A stretch of 64,000 nt of DNA, taken from assembly GCA_010279815.1 (NCBI GenBank), contig QEOQ01000503.1, forward strand, positions 533,994 to 597,993, given 5' to 3'. This DNA is from Brachionus plicatilis (lineage: Eukaryota > Rotifera > Eurotatoria > Ploima > Brachionidae). The notes beneath the pieces were generated by a model. That model was not told the DNA's origin. It was given only the letters and a program-made list of their open reading frames with translations, and did no database searches. Both the position numbers and the translations under genes were made by a program. The stretch's first letter is position 1; the number at the start of each line of letters is the position of its first letter. This document shows positions 48,001 through 63,000 of the stretch, in pieces.

Positions 48001-51000
48001 TATTTACTAATTTATTCTTTTTTGTACTAACTGTAATAACTGGTAACACGAGCATTGATTACATCGAAAAATTTTATATTGAACTGGACATGATAAATTA
48101 ACTTCTTCGTTCTCTTCCATTTAGATTTGATCCTTAAAAATGTGTTTTTCTTGGTGAATTTTATGTCTATCCAACTAACATACTTTTTTAAGATTACAAT
48201 TAGTCTTGGAATGAGATGAGCGAACAATATTGTAAAGAATTTTGGTCAAAAGAGCTTCATCTTATTCAGTTTCTATAGTACACTCTATTTTTAAATATCA
48301 TTCAAGTCTCCTAGTTGAAGAACATTGCCAATTTTTATCATCATTCATGATTTTTACAAAATTCAAGTAGGCCTATCAAAATTTTTAGTAATTTTTTTTT
48401 TTCAAGTATAAAAATATTTACACAATTAAAGATACAAAAGGCCATAAGAATAAAAGCAGAGACCCCTATAAAATAATACTAATTGACAAATAGCTTATTG
48501 TCAAATTACTGATTACTATAATTTGGAATTCGACTTAGAAAACTTTTAAAATAAAAATGATTCAAGACTCTGACTCATCATCAACTTCAAAAATTCAGCT
48601 AACTCCAGACTAAAATCTATAAATAAAACTTTGCAAAAAGCAACTGCAATCATTCACAAATTTTCACAGAGTCGTGGTCTAAAATTAAACGTGGAAAAAT
48701 GTAGCAACTCAGTGATTTCCAAAAATTATAATCGCCCATCATACTATTTGAGAACACTTTAAAGAGTTGAGAGAAAAATGTGAAAAAAAAAATAGATATT
48801 TTAAGAATGCTTGGTTCAAAATGCTACGCAATCAACTCAAAATATCTAATGACTATTTATACAGCCACAGTCTTATCACTAATACAGTACAGCATGTTAC
48901 CATTTATAAAAGCTCCAAAAAAGAGCAAAAATGAACTACAAATCGTGCAAAACCCAGCAATCAGAACAATATTTAAACTTAACCGAGCAACACCACAAAA
49001 CTTACTAGACACTATCTCGAATCTTGAACCTTTAGAAGCACGAGTCAAAATACTTGTAAAAAACTTCATTGAAAGCTCTAGCGCCATTAGCGATGGAATC
49101 AAAAGTTTAATAAGCAGTTGTGGTTGGAGTAGAATTGATAAAAAATCTATTTTAAAAAACTGTTTATATTTATATTTATATATAAACTATTATCTACTTC
49201 TTTACTTTAAATTTAATTTTTTTTCTTTTTTTACTTTGAAAATTTTTATTTAATTTAATTAATTTTCGTATTTAAAATTTTGTAAATTATTCTTTTATGC
49301 TGAAAGGAGAGTGCTTTTCCTTCAAGCAGCAGACCCTAGGTCACATTCTAAATAAATAAATAAAAATTCAACGACCAGCAACCAACAATGTATAGACACT
49401 GACAATGAAACAGACAATGAAATCGAGGACATTGTTTTACCGAAAAAGTCACAGGTGAGCTAGTTTACTAGAGAATAAACACAAACGATTGTCACATTTA
49501 ATACATTTTAAGAAACGTTTTTCGCCAATATCGGCCAATTTCTCTTTTAAACTCCACTTGGCATCATCCATAAGTTGATTTTTAATTTAAAAGAGACTCT
49601 CATACAGATTGTTATATTTTTTGCAATAATCATACACTTTAGTTTTTGTAGTTTCAATAATGATAAGTCGAATTTAAAGAAATTTTTGTTGTATAATTTT
49701 ACGTTAAATTGTAGTTATCAGTAATGTGATAATATTTTGAAAATTATTAAAATATTTCCGCTTAAAACGAGAACAGAAGGCATCCACAAGGCTTTGAACA
49801 TTGATAATCTAGATGACCGATCCGATAGACTCTTTTAAGATTCCTTAAAACAAGATCTGAACATGAGCTTATAGCAAAAGAATTGAGTGAATTTAAAATC
49901 AATCAGACCAACAGAACACGCACAAAATTCAAAAAGACATTTGATTGTGTTAAAGATATACTGCCATAATCCTAAACCATCACAAATTAAATATTACTCA
50001 TTTTATAGCGTAACTCTTTTTTTTTTAAATTAAATCCTTTCCATTTTTTCTAAATCTGTATTCCTTTAATCTCACTTGTCAAACTTTTACTTGGAGATAA
50101 TTTCATCAATTTCTATTAATATGTTAAAATCGGATATTAAATCTTTTGAATTTTTTAATTAATACTTTGTAATTTCTGTCATATGGCTGAAAAGAAGGCT
50201 TAAGACATTGCCCCTGGGTAAATTCCCATATAATTATATTTTAAATTAAAAAAATAATGTAATAATAAGTTATTTGTCAGTTAGTATCACAAATTTCAAA
50301 AATTTTTTAATCTGAAAGAATTTTAGCTCGACACAGATAAAACAAATAAATAATTAAAAATAAACATTTTACAGAGTTTATTTGATATTAATATAATTTT
50401 ATTTTACTTTATTAATTTTTGAAATTTTTGTTTTTTAACCTGAAAGAATAAACGGCTTTGGTAAACATCGACCATCTGTTTTTTACTCCCGGGCAAATGT
50501 TTAAACTTAGACAAAATTCTAACATCTCTAGAATCCTTCGAAAAAATTTAATTTTGATGAACTTAATATGTTTTTAAAATAATCTTTTATCAATTCGCTA
50601 AAATTTAACTATCTCTCATCTAAAATCGTTAAAATGACTAATAAATCTTCCTCAGAAAACTCATTTTCTTCTTACTTAGCCTTATTCTCAAAACACTTCA
50701 AAGCAAGCAATAAAATTTATATAATTAATTTAATAGAAATATAGTTTAGATCTTTTCTAGGACCATTTCGTGTCCGCTCGACCACCAAACTGCCGGCATA
50801 GATTGTTGCCAATTACAACCAGTGGTGTTTATCTTTTTATTGCCAGCCACTAGACCTTTTAGCCATTACCCAATACTAATAAAAAAGAAATCAAGTTTTT
50901 AGGCATAACATTTGGTTCAGAATCATGCTTCACTCTAATAAATGATGTAATAAAACAATGGTCAAACTTATAAAAATATTTTAAAACAAAGAATCGGCTC

Positions 51001-54000
51001 TAATTTTTACCACACTAGGAAACCTATCTAAGTCTCGAATCTATTATTGACTACTCTTTCCCTTGTCTGAATATATATTAGAGAGAAACATTAAAAAATA
51101 GAAGTCGTTCAAAACTCAGCAGTTTGTTTTAGACTTCAACTAAAATATGAAACTCCTTCCATTATTACACATTACTAGGCCTTTAATAATCTTAAGCTTT
51201 TATCTATCTCGCATAGGCTTTATGAATTGAGCGAAAAACATTCAATGAGAGAGCTGAGTTGTTCTGTTCTGATAGACTGGCTGATGAATTTAAAGCGGGC
51301 TTTGAATCAAAACATATCAATTGATACCTCTTTTTTCTTTTCTGAACTGTTCAATACTTAAAAAAATTGAAAAACTTTTTTTCAAAATGAGTTCTATGAA
51401 TACAACATAGTGCAGTCACAAAAAAATTTGAATTTTTAGATGTGTTTTTAAGGCGAATTTACAATATTTCCCGAAAAATCATTGCTTAAAATTTGAAGCC
51501 AAATTAAGTAAATTAAAATTTTAAAACAAATTATTATTTTATTATTATTTTTAATAATTAAAAAATTTAAATCTTTAAATTAGAGGCGTTCCTTTTCAAG
51601 AAAGTCAAATAAGGAACTTGGCTAAAAAAATTATTAAGATTTTTCATTGTTCTAAAAATCTCAATATAAATAAAAATAAAAATAATAATATTTTTTCCAA
51701 TCACATCTAACAGGATAATTAAGGAAGCATTCATCTCTTTTTCCAGTACTCTAAAAAAAAAACAAACCATTCGGCTCTCCGAGTTTTTTTGCTAAAATCT
51801 CAGTGGCTTAACTAATAATTGTGTAACATTATAAAATTATTTTTAAGGCAATAGACAAATTGCTTAAGATTCTACCACTAAAGATATAAAAAACAAGACA
51901 AAAAAAACGATGTTTAAGCTAAAAATTTTGAATAGTCAAAAATCGTTAAAATGTTTACTCGGTTTACTCATCATAAAGTTTTAATACTTATTTTTAAACA
52001 AAAAATCAAAAGGGCTCTTCAAACAAAAGTTTTTTATTAAGTTATTATTAGCTTTTATTATTAAAATATTTTTTGATATACTGAAGTTTATGATCAGATT
52101 TTAATGATCACAAATAATTAATTTGAAAGTTTTTAAATAATTAAATAACTGAAATAAATAAACATTTTATTTTTGACTAAAAAAGAATCTGTTTGATAAA
52201 AATAAAATTTGTTTTGATTATTAAATAAAAATTTTGAATATTTCCTTGATTTTGGCTTTTCATAACTTGAAAATTCGAAAAACTGTCATAGAAAAGAAAT
52301 TTAAATTTGAAAAATATTTGTATCTGAATAAATTCTATATGTCTTAAAAAATAAACCTTTCAAACAATAATAAAAAAAAACAAATTTAAATTCTTTCAAA
52401 AATAAAGGTTAATTTAATTGAAATAAACATTTGTAAAAGTTAATGTTTTTATGATTCTGGACCAAATATTCGGACATAAGTAAAAGAACCCTATCCATTG
52501 TTTTTTCATTTTTTCAGGGGTTTTATAAGAGAATTTATTTTTATAAAAAAATAAATGTAAATAATTTTTGAAGATATGACAAAAATTGATTACATTTTTA
52601 AAATTTAAGGAGAAATACTTCAATTTGCCGTAATGTCTTGAATTGGAATACAAGGCATTTATACTATGGAACTTAGATTCAGATGCTGCATATTAAAAGG
52701 ATTTTTTAAAAAAATTAATGTAAATATTTAAATTTTTTAACTTAAACGCAGTATTTTGAATTTTTTTTTAAATACTCGCCTAAAAATATTTTTAGTAATA
52801 ATGTCAGCCGTTTCCATACAAGACACTAGGGTAATTTAAAGTATTTTGTCCTTAAATTTAAGTTCATTGAAAAATGCTAAAAAAGTTATCTTCTTATATT
52901 ACAGTAATTTAAAATTAAGTCAATTTAAATGTGTTTCTCAATTTTTTTGAATCTCGATTTTTTACTAAGTTAATTAATTATAATGAATTTGAATTTTTGC
53001 TTATTAATATAAATATTAATTAATTAAAATTAAAAGAAACACTATTAGTAACCTTCATCGTCTATCTCAATATGCAAATTGGAACAACTGAAATAAATAA
53101 ACATTTCAAAAATAAATTTATTTCTGAAAAATATTTAACTTAATCAGGATTGTTGCCAAAGATTTGACCCAAGTTTTATTCAAAAAGTTTTTGTTTCGAA
53201 AAATTTAAATCTATTTTAAAATCAATTGAATTTTTTTTATTAATAACGATATAAAAAACTTTATCTCTTTAATTTTTAGTACAAGAGTAAAAAATTTCAT
53301 TAAATTGTATTCCTTAAAGAAATGAAAATTATTTACTAAAACTTTGTTAAATTACATTCATTTAATTGGTAGTCATCGGAGAATTGCTCAGGTGGTGGTG
53401 GTGCTGTTATTAAGTCTTTATTAATTGATTGAGTTAGATCTAAACAAAAAAGTTTAAAAATATTATTATTTTTGTACTGATAAGTTACCTATGACGTCAA
53501 AATTTGGGAACTCAAAGTCAAAATGCGAGTTAAATGAAAAATTTTGGACTAGGGTCGGCGCAGTATCGTCGTCGAATTCGCTTTTGCGATTCATGTCAAG
53601 CTCGTAGTTCAAGTTGGCAAAGTTCGAATTAGAAGTTAATTGTTGCAAGCCAACACTTTTCCAAGCAATAGTTTCATTTATCTTGCTATCTTGAAAAAAG
53701 AATAAAATTTTAAATCAAAAAGCAAATATTAATCGTGACTGGAGTGTCGAGTTATTGCCTTGGTCAAATTAAATATTTACTTTATTTTAGCCTGAAATAA
53801 AACGAAATTTGAATGACTACGAAAAATTAAAAACTTTTTAATGCACCGACTTAGGTTGCTATCTCTACCAACAAATTTGAAAGATAAAATTTTAAAGCTA
53901 AATTTTTTTGTGTTTTTTAAAGATAAGATATTTTATAGATGAATTTAATTGATTTATTATAAATAAAAACTGACAAGTAGCTAAATTAGAATTAAGTATT

Positions 54001-57000
54001 TATTCGAAATTTTTAAAAATACATCTTTGATGTTTGGTTCACTTTAATTATAACTCCATATAAATGCTGTTTATTTTCAAATTTTGAAAAGTTTGAAATA
54101 ACAAAAAATACTTTACTTAAAATAATAAATCAAGTCTAATTTTGTGTGGGTTGAATTTTCTGGAAAAAATTACGAAATCGAAATTTTTAAATGCCAATTG
54201 AATTTTTCGTCAATAAATTAGTGTAAATTAAATTGAATTTATTTTAGTTGACAATTAAATTTAATTGATTTAAATTTTACAATAAAAACTATGATAATTA
54301 AATATTGACTTGAGAATTCTTGTAAAATTTGGCCGCTAACAAAACGTTTTAATTTATGGTGAGGCTTTAAGAGCAAAATTTCAAAGAATGAATTTTTAAT
54401 TAAAATTTGTACTTCTATTGTTCATGTGATATTTTTTTTCTTCAAATAGCACTTGATTTTTTACCTAATTGTATATTGTAATAAAAATTAAAAATTTACA
54501 AGGTTTATTTTAATTTATTAAAAAGATTTTACATAATTTATTTTTTGTTATTAAGTATTAACGATTTGTAAACAGGCTAGCGTAAAAAAAAAACCTAAAA
54601 TTAGATTATATTATGAATTGTAATCTTTCCCAGAGCTTCTGATACTTATATAAGCTCTAAGTCATCTAAAAATGATATCAAATACAATGTACAAGTTACT
54701 CGTAATATTTTCTAATACTTCCTTATAAATTGTCAAAAATCGGTGAATCTTTTTATTTGTGATTTCATAAATGATTAATCTTTATCAATGCATTTAAGTG
54801 TTTATTTTTTTTATTAGCTTTAAAACATTGCAACTTAAAAAAATATAGTTTAGTTTTTATTTCAAAATTCATTTGAATTGAGCTTACACTCATTTTTCCT
54901 CCGGTTAAAGCATATTTAAAAAATAAAACAAAAAAGTTTACAAATTGTATATTTTCTAAATTAGTTTAAAAAGCTAGTTCTTCTAAAACCATTTACTTAA
55001 TAAAATGAGACTAATGAAAAAATAATACTTCACGTGTTAATAATTACAACAAGTCCTAAATTAGCATGTTTATTGTAGGTAGCACATTGTAAAAATTTTG
55101 CTTTTTATAGTATTAAAAAAAATAAAAGAAAAATATTACCTAATATAAGTATTATTGCCTTACGACAGCATTTAGTTTTAGTTACGATTTTAAATCAAAC
55201 TATTTATTCATTATAATTATGCTCGATTTAAAACGTCAGTCACTATCTGAAACGATTTTTTAAATTTTTAAATCCAATTTATCAAACCTTGATAAGGACA
55301 TATAATTCGCTTTATTTTCTAAAGAAATTTATATAAAAACCTTATTATAACAAACTATGAAATTTTAAAATTATAGTATAAAAATATTTCACTTTAATTT
55401 TCAAAATTATTTTATTTTAAGATTAATATTTGATAATATAATACCTTACTGCAAATTAGTACATAATCTAAACGTGTGTTTATAAATTTTTTAATGACCT
55501 ACGTATTTAAATAATTAATTTCCTATTATTATTTTTCTAACGCTTGAGCGATCAGCTTGTGAATGAAGAGATCAATTTTTCATATCTTTTGAATGCAATG
55601 ATACAATCTAATATTAATCAAGAAAATTCCAAGGGTTTATTGTAAAATTAGATAATTGTAAAATATTGAAAAATCAAAAAAATGTTCCTATTTTTTATAA
55701 TAATAGTTAATATTCTACGGTCAATTTAGTTAAACTAAATTAACAAAACAGAACGACTTACGTAGTCCCGCTATAGTAGACTTTTAATTTTTTTAGTTCA
55801 TTTTTACCGACATATTTGATTTGGTATTCATATGTCTAAAAATTTTAAAAAAATTGATATGATATGATATGATATGATATGATATAGTGTTATTTTTAAA
55901 ATATTTTTAAATAAAAAAGCGTTTATCAAAAACTTTTCATCATTTACGAAGAAAATTTTAAATTTTTTTAGCTTTTAAATTATTTTTAAAGACTAAAAAA
56001 ATTTTGATTCAATATTTGTGAATCAAAATTCCGATATTAAATTTCTCAAGACCAACTAATCAACTGCGAAATTAAAAATACTTCAAGATGCCTTAACATT
56101 TCTAATTAAAAAATTTTAAAATTGACTATTTGGTTCAAAATCTTGGCCTGTCTCTGTTTAGCTAAATAAATAGATAGAAAATAAAACGAAAAGGTTATTT
56201 AAATCTGTTATAAGTATTTTTAATTCGTATTGAGAATTTTAAACCTCATCATTAATTTTTGAATTTAATTAATAAAAAATTAAATAAAAAACTAACAATT
56301 CGAAAGATTTTTTTGGCTTGTATTTCACTTGTGGTTATAACATATATATATAATAAATGAATATTTGAAGAAAATTAACTGTTTCAAATGGTCTAACACG
56401 TCTATCAATTAATTAAAATTTTTTGAATTCAATTTAATATGAATAAAATAATAATTTAATTCATTTTTAAAGATTATACAAAAATTTCCAATCTTGTCGT
56501 CTATTCAAACTATTTCTCTCTTCTCAAAAATTTTTTTAATTCAAATTTTAAAATTATCAGTCGTATTTATATTGCTTTTCTGTTAATTATTGTCTTAATG
56601 AATTTCTTATCGAAAAGAATTTATTTCATAATCTTAGATAATATTAATGATGATGAAAATTGAAAAAAAATAATTCAAAATGAAAATATATGTGTAACTA
56701 AAAACAATTTTCCTAAATTTAGAGTCACTTGACTTGACATATAATCTCTAAATCTCGAAAATTTTCTAAGATTTTTATCGAAAAAAAATTTAGTTCCATT
56801 TAAAAATTGATGTTTAAAGGCATTTAAACATCAATTTTGAAATTAATAATTACAGCAAAAAAATTTCTCTAATTAAGTAATTACTTAGATAATCATCAAT
56901 TGAGGGACTGATTTGGACGAAAAAAATTTTCTAATCCTCTCAGTCTTTGTCAACTTTGTGTTTTAGTAAAAGAAATACCAAAAAATTTGAAGCTAAACTA

Positions 57001-60000
57001 TCTAGCGCAAATGGAGTGTTAACAAATTATTAAAATATATTTCACTTAAATAGCTAAAAAAATGACCCCACCAATGCCACCGTCACTCCGTTTCCTAACA
57101 CTATTAAAAATTTAAATTAAAATTTTAATCCCTAAAAAAAAGCAGACTTGTATTAACATTACTCATAAATGATTGAATGTCAAAAGATATCACAAATATT
57201 GAATTTGATACTTTGGATATAAAATATTTTAAATTTTGCATACGTTTCTTGTTTATGATGGTAACTAGATATTGATAGAAGCCAAGTACTTGAGAAAAGT
57301 ATCTGAAAAAAAAATTAAAATAAAAAGATCAACTCTAAACAACTAGACCGACTAATTAGAAAATTGCGTAACATTGAACAAATAAAATGTAACCAAAAGT
57401 GATTAACCTTTATTTAAAAATATTCTCAAAAATTAAAATGAATAAAAGTGAAAAATAGTTAGTTGAGCTTTTATTTACTTTCAATTATTTTCAAGAAAAA
57501 AATTACATAACTAAGATTTCAGGCAAGTGATTGACTAGGACTCTCACTTTGTACTTGACACACATAAATATTCTTCGGTAAACAAAAAGACAAAACTTAC
57601 AAAGCATAGGTCTAGATTTGAAAAAAAAACTTGGCTATTATTTTTAGCTTAATTTTAAACGAGTTTACAAATACTTATAATTAGAAGATGATACTTGTAT
57701 GTTTTCATTTGTGAATAGACAAAATAATATAAAAATTACCTTCTATGTTTGGATACATATGAATCAGTGGAGTGCTTGAGTTAAGACCGGTCGAGTTTTG
57801 ATCCATAGACGCTGAAATTCCCTTCAGACTGCCCTCAATTGAAGAAATCGACTTGGAGTCCTCGTCTTCTTGAACTATTTTGTACGACTTCTCCAACCTA
57901 TTATCCCCGCACTCAACTCCATTGTGTTCCTCGGTCGACAAGCTATCCAAACACAGCTCTTCTTTTTTCTCATTATTTTTTACTTTAAATTTATCCATAA
58001 GTTCTTTGTGCAAGGCTTCTTTTAAATTTACACCGCTAATCTCTACCTTTGCGCTTTTTTTCGCCTCATCACAACTCTCTTCCAATCTAAGCTCTTCAAT
58101 ATTTGAGCTTATCAATTGTAAAGCATTCTTGACCTGGTCGTTTTCATCGCATTTTTTGCTCATTATTTTGCATGGATGTTTGACCAAATAGACCGGAACT
58201 TAAAAGATAACATTTTTAAAATGGGAAAAAAAACCTAAAAATTAATCTACCATTGAGAGATTTATTTTCGCATGATTTAATTTCTTGAATAGGACAAATT
58301 CTTTTTTTGCTTGGAAAGACAACAAGGCGTAGATAGCCTTGTAAAATGTACAAGAACTCTAAATAGTCGTCTCGAAGAAATCCAATTGAGACTGTCTTGC
58401 TTTTGATTATTTCGTCTTGGTCGTCTTCGCTGCTCATGGTCTCAAATAGATCAAGATCAACCCGGATGAGATTCATGTTCAAGTCCAAGCTGTCCGAGAC
58501 TCGAATGTTCTCGATAGAATCAAATTTAGCCAGGTTGATTAGCTTTTAAAAATTTTAAAAATTGATTTGTTTATTTTTATAAAACATGGGAATATTTGGA
58601 AAAAATGGGAAATAAAATGATGTTTAAATTACATGTCGAAATAAAAAAGAAGGCATTTTTTTTTTAAAGCTTATTTGATATTTTTACTTTGAATAAAAAT
58701 AAGAGCCAAAGGCAAAGACAAATTAAAGGAAAATAAAAATACATGCGCCAATTGATTAAAGATTTCAGATACCCTGTGCAAAATAAATTATTTTCATTTA
58801 AAATTTAGTAAAATTAATAGCAAGACAAATTTAATGAATAATGCTTATTCGTTCTCCAAAGTCATCGCTGTGTTAAACTTTTATTTTTATTTTTAATGAT
58901 GTAATTTAAAATATGTTTGTTTGTTTTTATTATTGTTTTTTTTTTTTACTGGGCAGAAGGAGCTTCACTTCGAATGTGCAGCATGCGCTCTTTTCGAATG
59001 TTAGCTCAAAGCCTTTTTAAATTAATTTTAAATAAAAATAACTATTAAAAAAAAAATTTTAAAAAAAATTAAAAAAAAAAAACTTTACCTGAATTGACTG
59101 ATTTATAGACAAAATGTAACGAGGAATTAGAATAATGCAGAAAAAAGTAGTTGAGCAATGAAAATTATCAAGGTGTAATCGATACAAAAACTTATTTTAC
59201 TTTCAATTATTCTCTAAAGAAATGCAAATAAAATTAAAATCAGTTAATGTATTTTTTCAGCTATTAAAAAAATCTGTCTTGAATATTCATTTTAGTGTAT
59301 TTTATCTCTAGAATCAGCAAAAGATAAATTCCATCTAAATTCTTTTTTTCTGATGCGACATTTTTAGGCAAGGCTATTAGAGATATTAATTTAAGCTGAA
59401 AAATAAAAATTATTTGACAAAACTTTTCTAGCATTAATATTTTAAAAATCTAATTGCATTACATTTTATTTTATTTTTTTTAAACTTGAATGAACATTTA
59501 AATTAAAATTCGAAAAATGATTTTTTCATTTTACTTCAGTTATTAGACTTTTTATTACCATTTACATTAATTCATCAAAGATACCAAAGAAAAAAGTATA
59601 TTACCATCAAATAATTAATATTTCTTCCTTCTAGTATTTTTATTTTAATAATGAATCATTCAGTATGAGTCGAATGTTCAGAAAAATTAAATATTCGTGA
59701 TGTTTTAATTAAAAGTTTGGATCCATTAAACATAAAATTTGATGAATCAAAATACGATAATATTTATTTTGAAACAAAAAATTTAGATGAGATTTATTAA
59801 TATAAAAGAGTTTAAATTCTATTAAAAATTATTTTATTAGCTGCCTAAATATAGTTGAGTTGTTCTAAAAGATACAAGCATAGTAAAATAAATAATTGGC
59901 TATATTGAAGATCAAACAAATAAATTTAGAATTATCGGAAAGAATAAAATTATTTATTGAACATCATTTTAATTTTGCATTACAGAAGAAATTAATTTAA

Positions 60001-63000
60001 TGAAAAAAATAATAATATTAACTGAATACTTACTTTTTTGGATTTTATATCAACAAATGTTGAGATGCCAAAATCAGCACCAATAATTATAAACGCCTCT
60101 TTCATTTCATCCTTATAAAAAAATATTAATATAATTTCTTATTTAATTAAATATTCATTAATTAACTAGTAAAAAGACAAAAAATATTCGACCGGAAAAT
60201 TGGAATAACTCTTTGATTGTGCTCAAATATTCCATCATAATATTTGCCTTGTTTTCGATTAGTTCTGATTTTTCAATGAACCAGCTCAAGTTTTGAATCA
60301 GCAGCTTTTTGAGATCTTCTTTGGGTAAAATGTTTGTTTCAATTATAGCTCTGGGCAAATATCGACCAATGTTTAGTTGCCTACATTAAGTTAAAAATTA
60401 TTTTTTCTTTAAATTAAAAATGCAGTTATTTTTATTTTTTATTAGATTTATCTTGGCATGTGATTCTTTAATTTTTTTTTGTTGATAAAGCATATGAGAT
60501 AAATTGCATTTTAAAATAGTAAAATCTTTATCTCAACAAATTTGGTTTTATGAAAGATATTTTTTAAAATTTTGAAAATTAAATCGAAAACCAAATTTAT
60601 TAAGTAATCATGTAAATAAAATACTCCTAGTTCAAGCATCAATTATCAAAGATATGCTTTTTATAATTTCTAAAATAATTTTCTTAAATATCGCTTTCAA
60701 AGCACTATTCTTAGAAATATATATTATAAAAGAGAAAGCTTAAAATTTTTGAAAAGCCAACAAAAGTGTTATTCTAGATTTGTTTAGAATGCTTACTTTT
60801 TAATTTAATGGGCAACTTGCACAAAATTTTAAAATAAATATTCCTATATGAAAATAATCAATTTAAAAATTTATATTTTATTTCTTTAAGCATTCAAATG
60901 TCAAAGAAAGCATAGAAGTCATTGTTTCACGAGATTGTTTTTTTTTCATGAACTTAAAAATTAAATAAAAATAAAAAACAAAAACAACAAAATCTATGAA
61001 ATAAGTGTCAAACGTAAACAAAAAATCTAAAGATAGTTTTTTATTTTTTCTTCTATTAAAATTTAATTTAATTTAAGCTTTCTTTAGATATTTGCATAAA
61101 CATACAGTTTAATAATACAACAATTTAAATTCTTTGTTTGTCAAATTTTAAAATAAATTAATCTAGAAATCCTTCATCTTAAAACAAGTTGATTGTAAAA
61201 ATTCTTCGACTAAGCTCAGATTTAAATTTTAAAAATTTAATTTAATAGTTGTGCATTCTGCAGTGAAACACAATTTTTGAAAAGTTCGACAATTAATGAA
61301 ACAATCTTTATCATCAAAAAAATTACAGTGAAAACCGTCAATAAGAAATTCTCATAAAGAAAATTTATCGCATATAATAAATTGAATTTTAAAAACAAAT
61401 AAAATGTTTTTCATGTTAAAATTGTTGTTTACAAGGAAGTTGAACTTTTTAAAAATTACAAATACCGTATTCCCTTGTTCGATAATGCAGCGCCACAACC
61501 TAGAACACATCATTGACGCAGGCGCTATACTAAATCTCGCCCATGTTAAATTCAACTTAACTTGTGTTGCATGCGCCAAAACCGTATTTCGGGTTGTGGC
61601 GATGCACTATATCCAGGGTCTTGAGAATGGTGCTGCATTATTTAAGTTTAGCAAAGGGATAATATTTAAAAAAAAAAAAAAGAATTTTTTTTAATTAAGT
61701 ATTTGGTGCGGCATTAAAGTTTAAAAATAAAAAAGAATTTAAAATTAAAAAATATTGTCTTGAATTATTTTTATATTTTCTTTTTAAATCATTCAAATAA
61801 TGCAACACCATTCTCAAGACCCTGGATATAGTGCATCGCCACAACCCGAAATACGGTTTTGGCGCATGCAACACAAGTTAAGTTGAATTTAACATGGGCG
61901 AGATTTAGTATAGCGCCTGCGTCAATGATGTGTTCTAGGTTGTGGCGCTGCATTATCGAACAAGGGAATACGGTAATAAAAAAGGCGGTGATAAAAATGA
62001 CAAAATAAACAATCAAAGGACTGCTATTAGTCTAGAAAAAAGAATTCAAATTCTCAATTGCTTAGATCAATGTGTAGATAAATGAAACAGTTTCTCAAAA
62101 CTTCCATATTTATTCTTTAAGAGTTTTTTACTTTAAAAAAAATTTTTCGTTTATAAGAAATTCTCTCATATATGGAAATTTTTTCTTGTGCAAATTCTTA
62201 TATCGGGTCTTTACTGAATCTTGCAAAATACAGAATATTCGTTTTTATATAAGAAATTTTTTTAAAGTTTAATTTGCTTAATTTAAAAATTAAAACAAAA
62301 TTATTCATGTGAGTCGTATCATCAAACTACTATAGTAAAAAATAAGTTTCAAAAAAAAAGAAAGATTTTGTTAATTAAAAAATAGAAAAAACAATAAAAC
62401 TAAAAAAAACAATATACAATTTTAAAGTAGAATAGAAAAAGTCTAATTTTTTGGAATTATTAACAGTTAAGTGATTTCCAATTTGAAACTGATTTATTAG
62501 GATCAATCCCTTAATCTTTTGAGTTTCAAACGTTTTATTGATTAAAAATTATTGATTTGAGAATTAAATCTAATTGTACAATAATTGTTATTAAAATATA
62601 AAGTAAGAATTGTCAGACATATCGTAAATTGCTACAAAAATATAAATTATAAATTATAAACTAGTTATATGATTAAACAAGATAGAGACTTTGTTTAAAA
62701 AACTTTTTAAATATTTAAATTTTTAAAATTTTTTGTTATGGTGTTTTATTTTCAATTTTCACAATATCCAACCTTTTAATTTAATACTTAAAATTTTAAA
62801 TACATTTCTTTTAATTAAATGATTTTGAGAATATTTATTATAAAAGAGTAAAATAAAATCTACACTTTTTTTTTGATAGACTCATTTTTAACGACTAAAT
62901 TAAACAATAATATTTAAACTTTTTATATTTTAAAGATTACATTTATTAGCTAAATTTATTAGCAATGTCCTTTTTTTCAGATTTTAAAAAAATTGATCTC

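Larger units (their letters stand above)
45269..53355. other. FRMPD 8.1-kb intron filled with transposon debris
   Basis: Contains at least four degenerate LINE fragments, all on the plus strand (antisense to the gene), and two MITEs with exact target duplications, listed separately. From 51.4 to 53.3 kb it is AT-rich with nothing recognised. Confidence 0.75.
53690..57739. other. FRMPD 4-kb intron
   Basis: AT-rich. Holds a (GATAT)n run at 55855-55884 and a perfect 16-bp-stem hairpin at 56813-56848. No gene seen. Confidence 0.6.

Noticed and set aside
56813..56848. Perfect hairpin as microRNA precursor
   Set aside because: Stem of 16 bp is too short and purely AT-rich; no extended precursor structure.
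61352..62016. Two similar ~75-96-codon frames on opposite strands
   Set aside because: Mirror translations of the inverted arms of one fold-back element.
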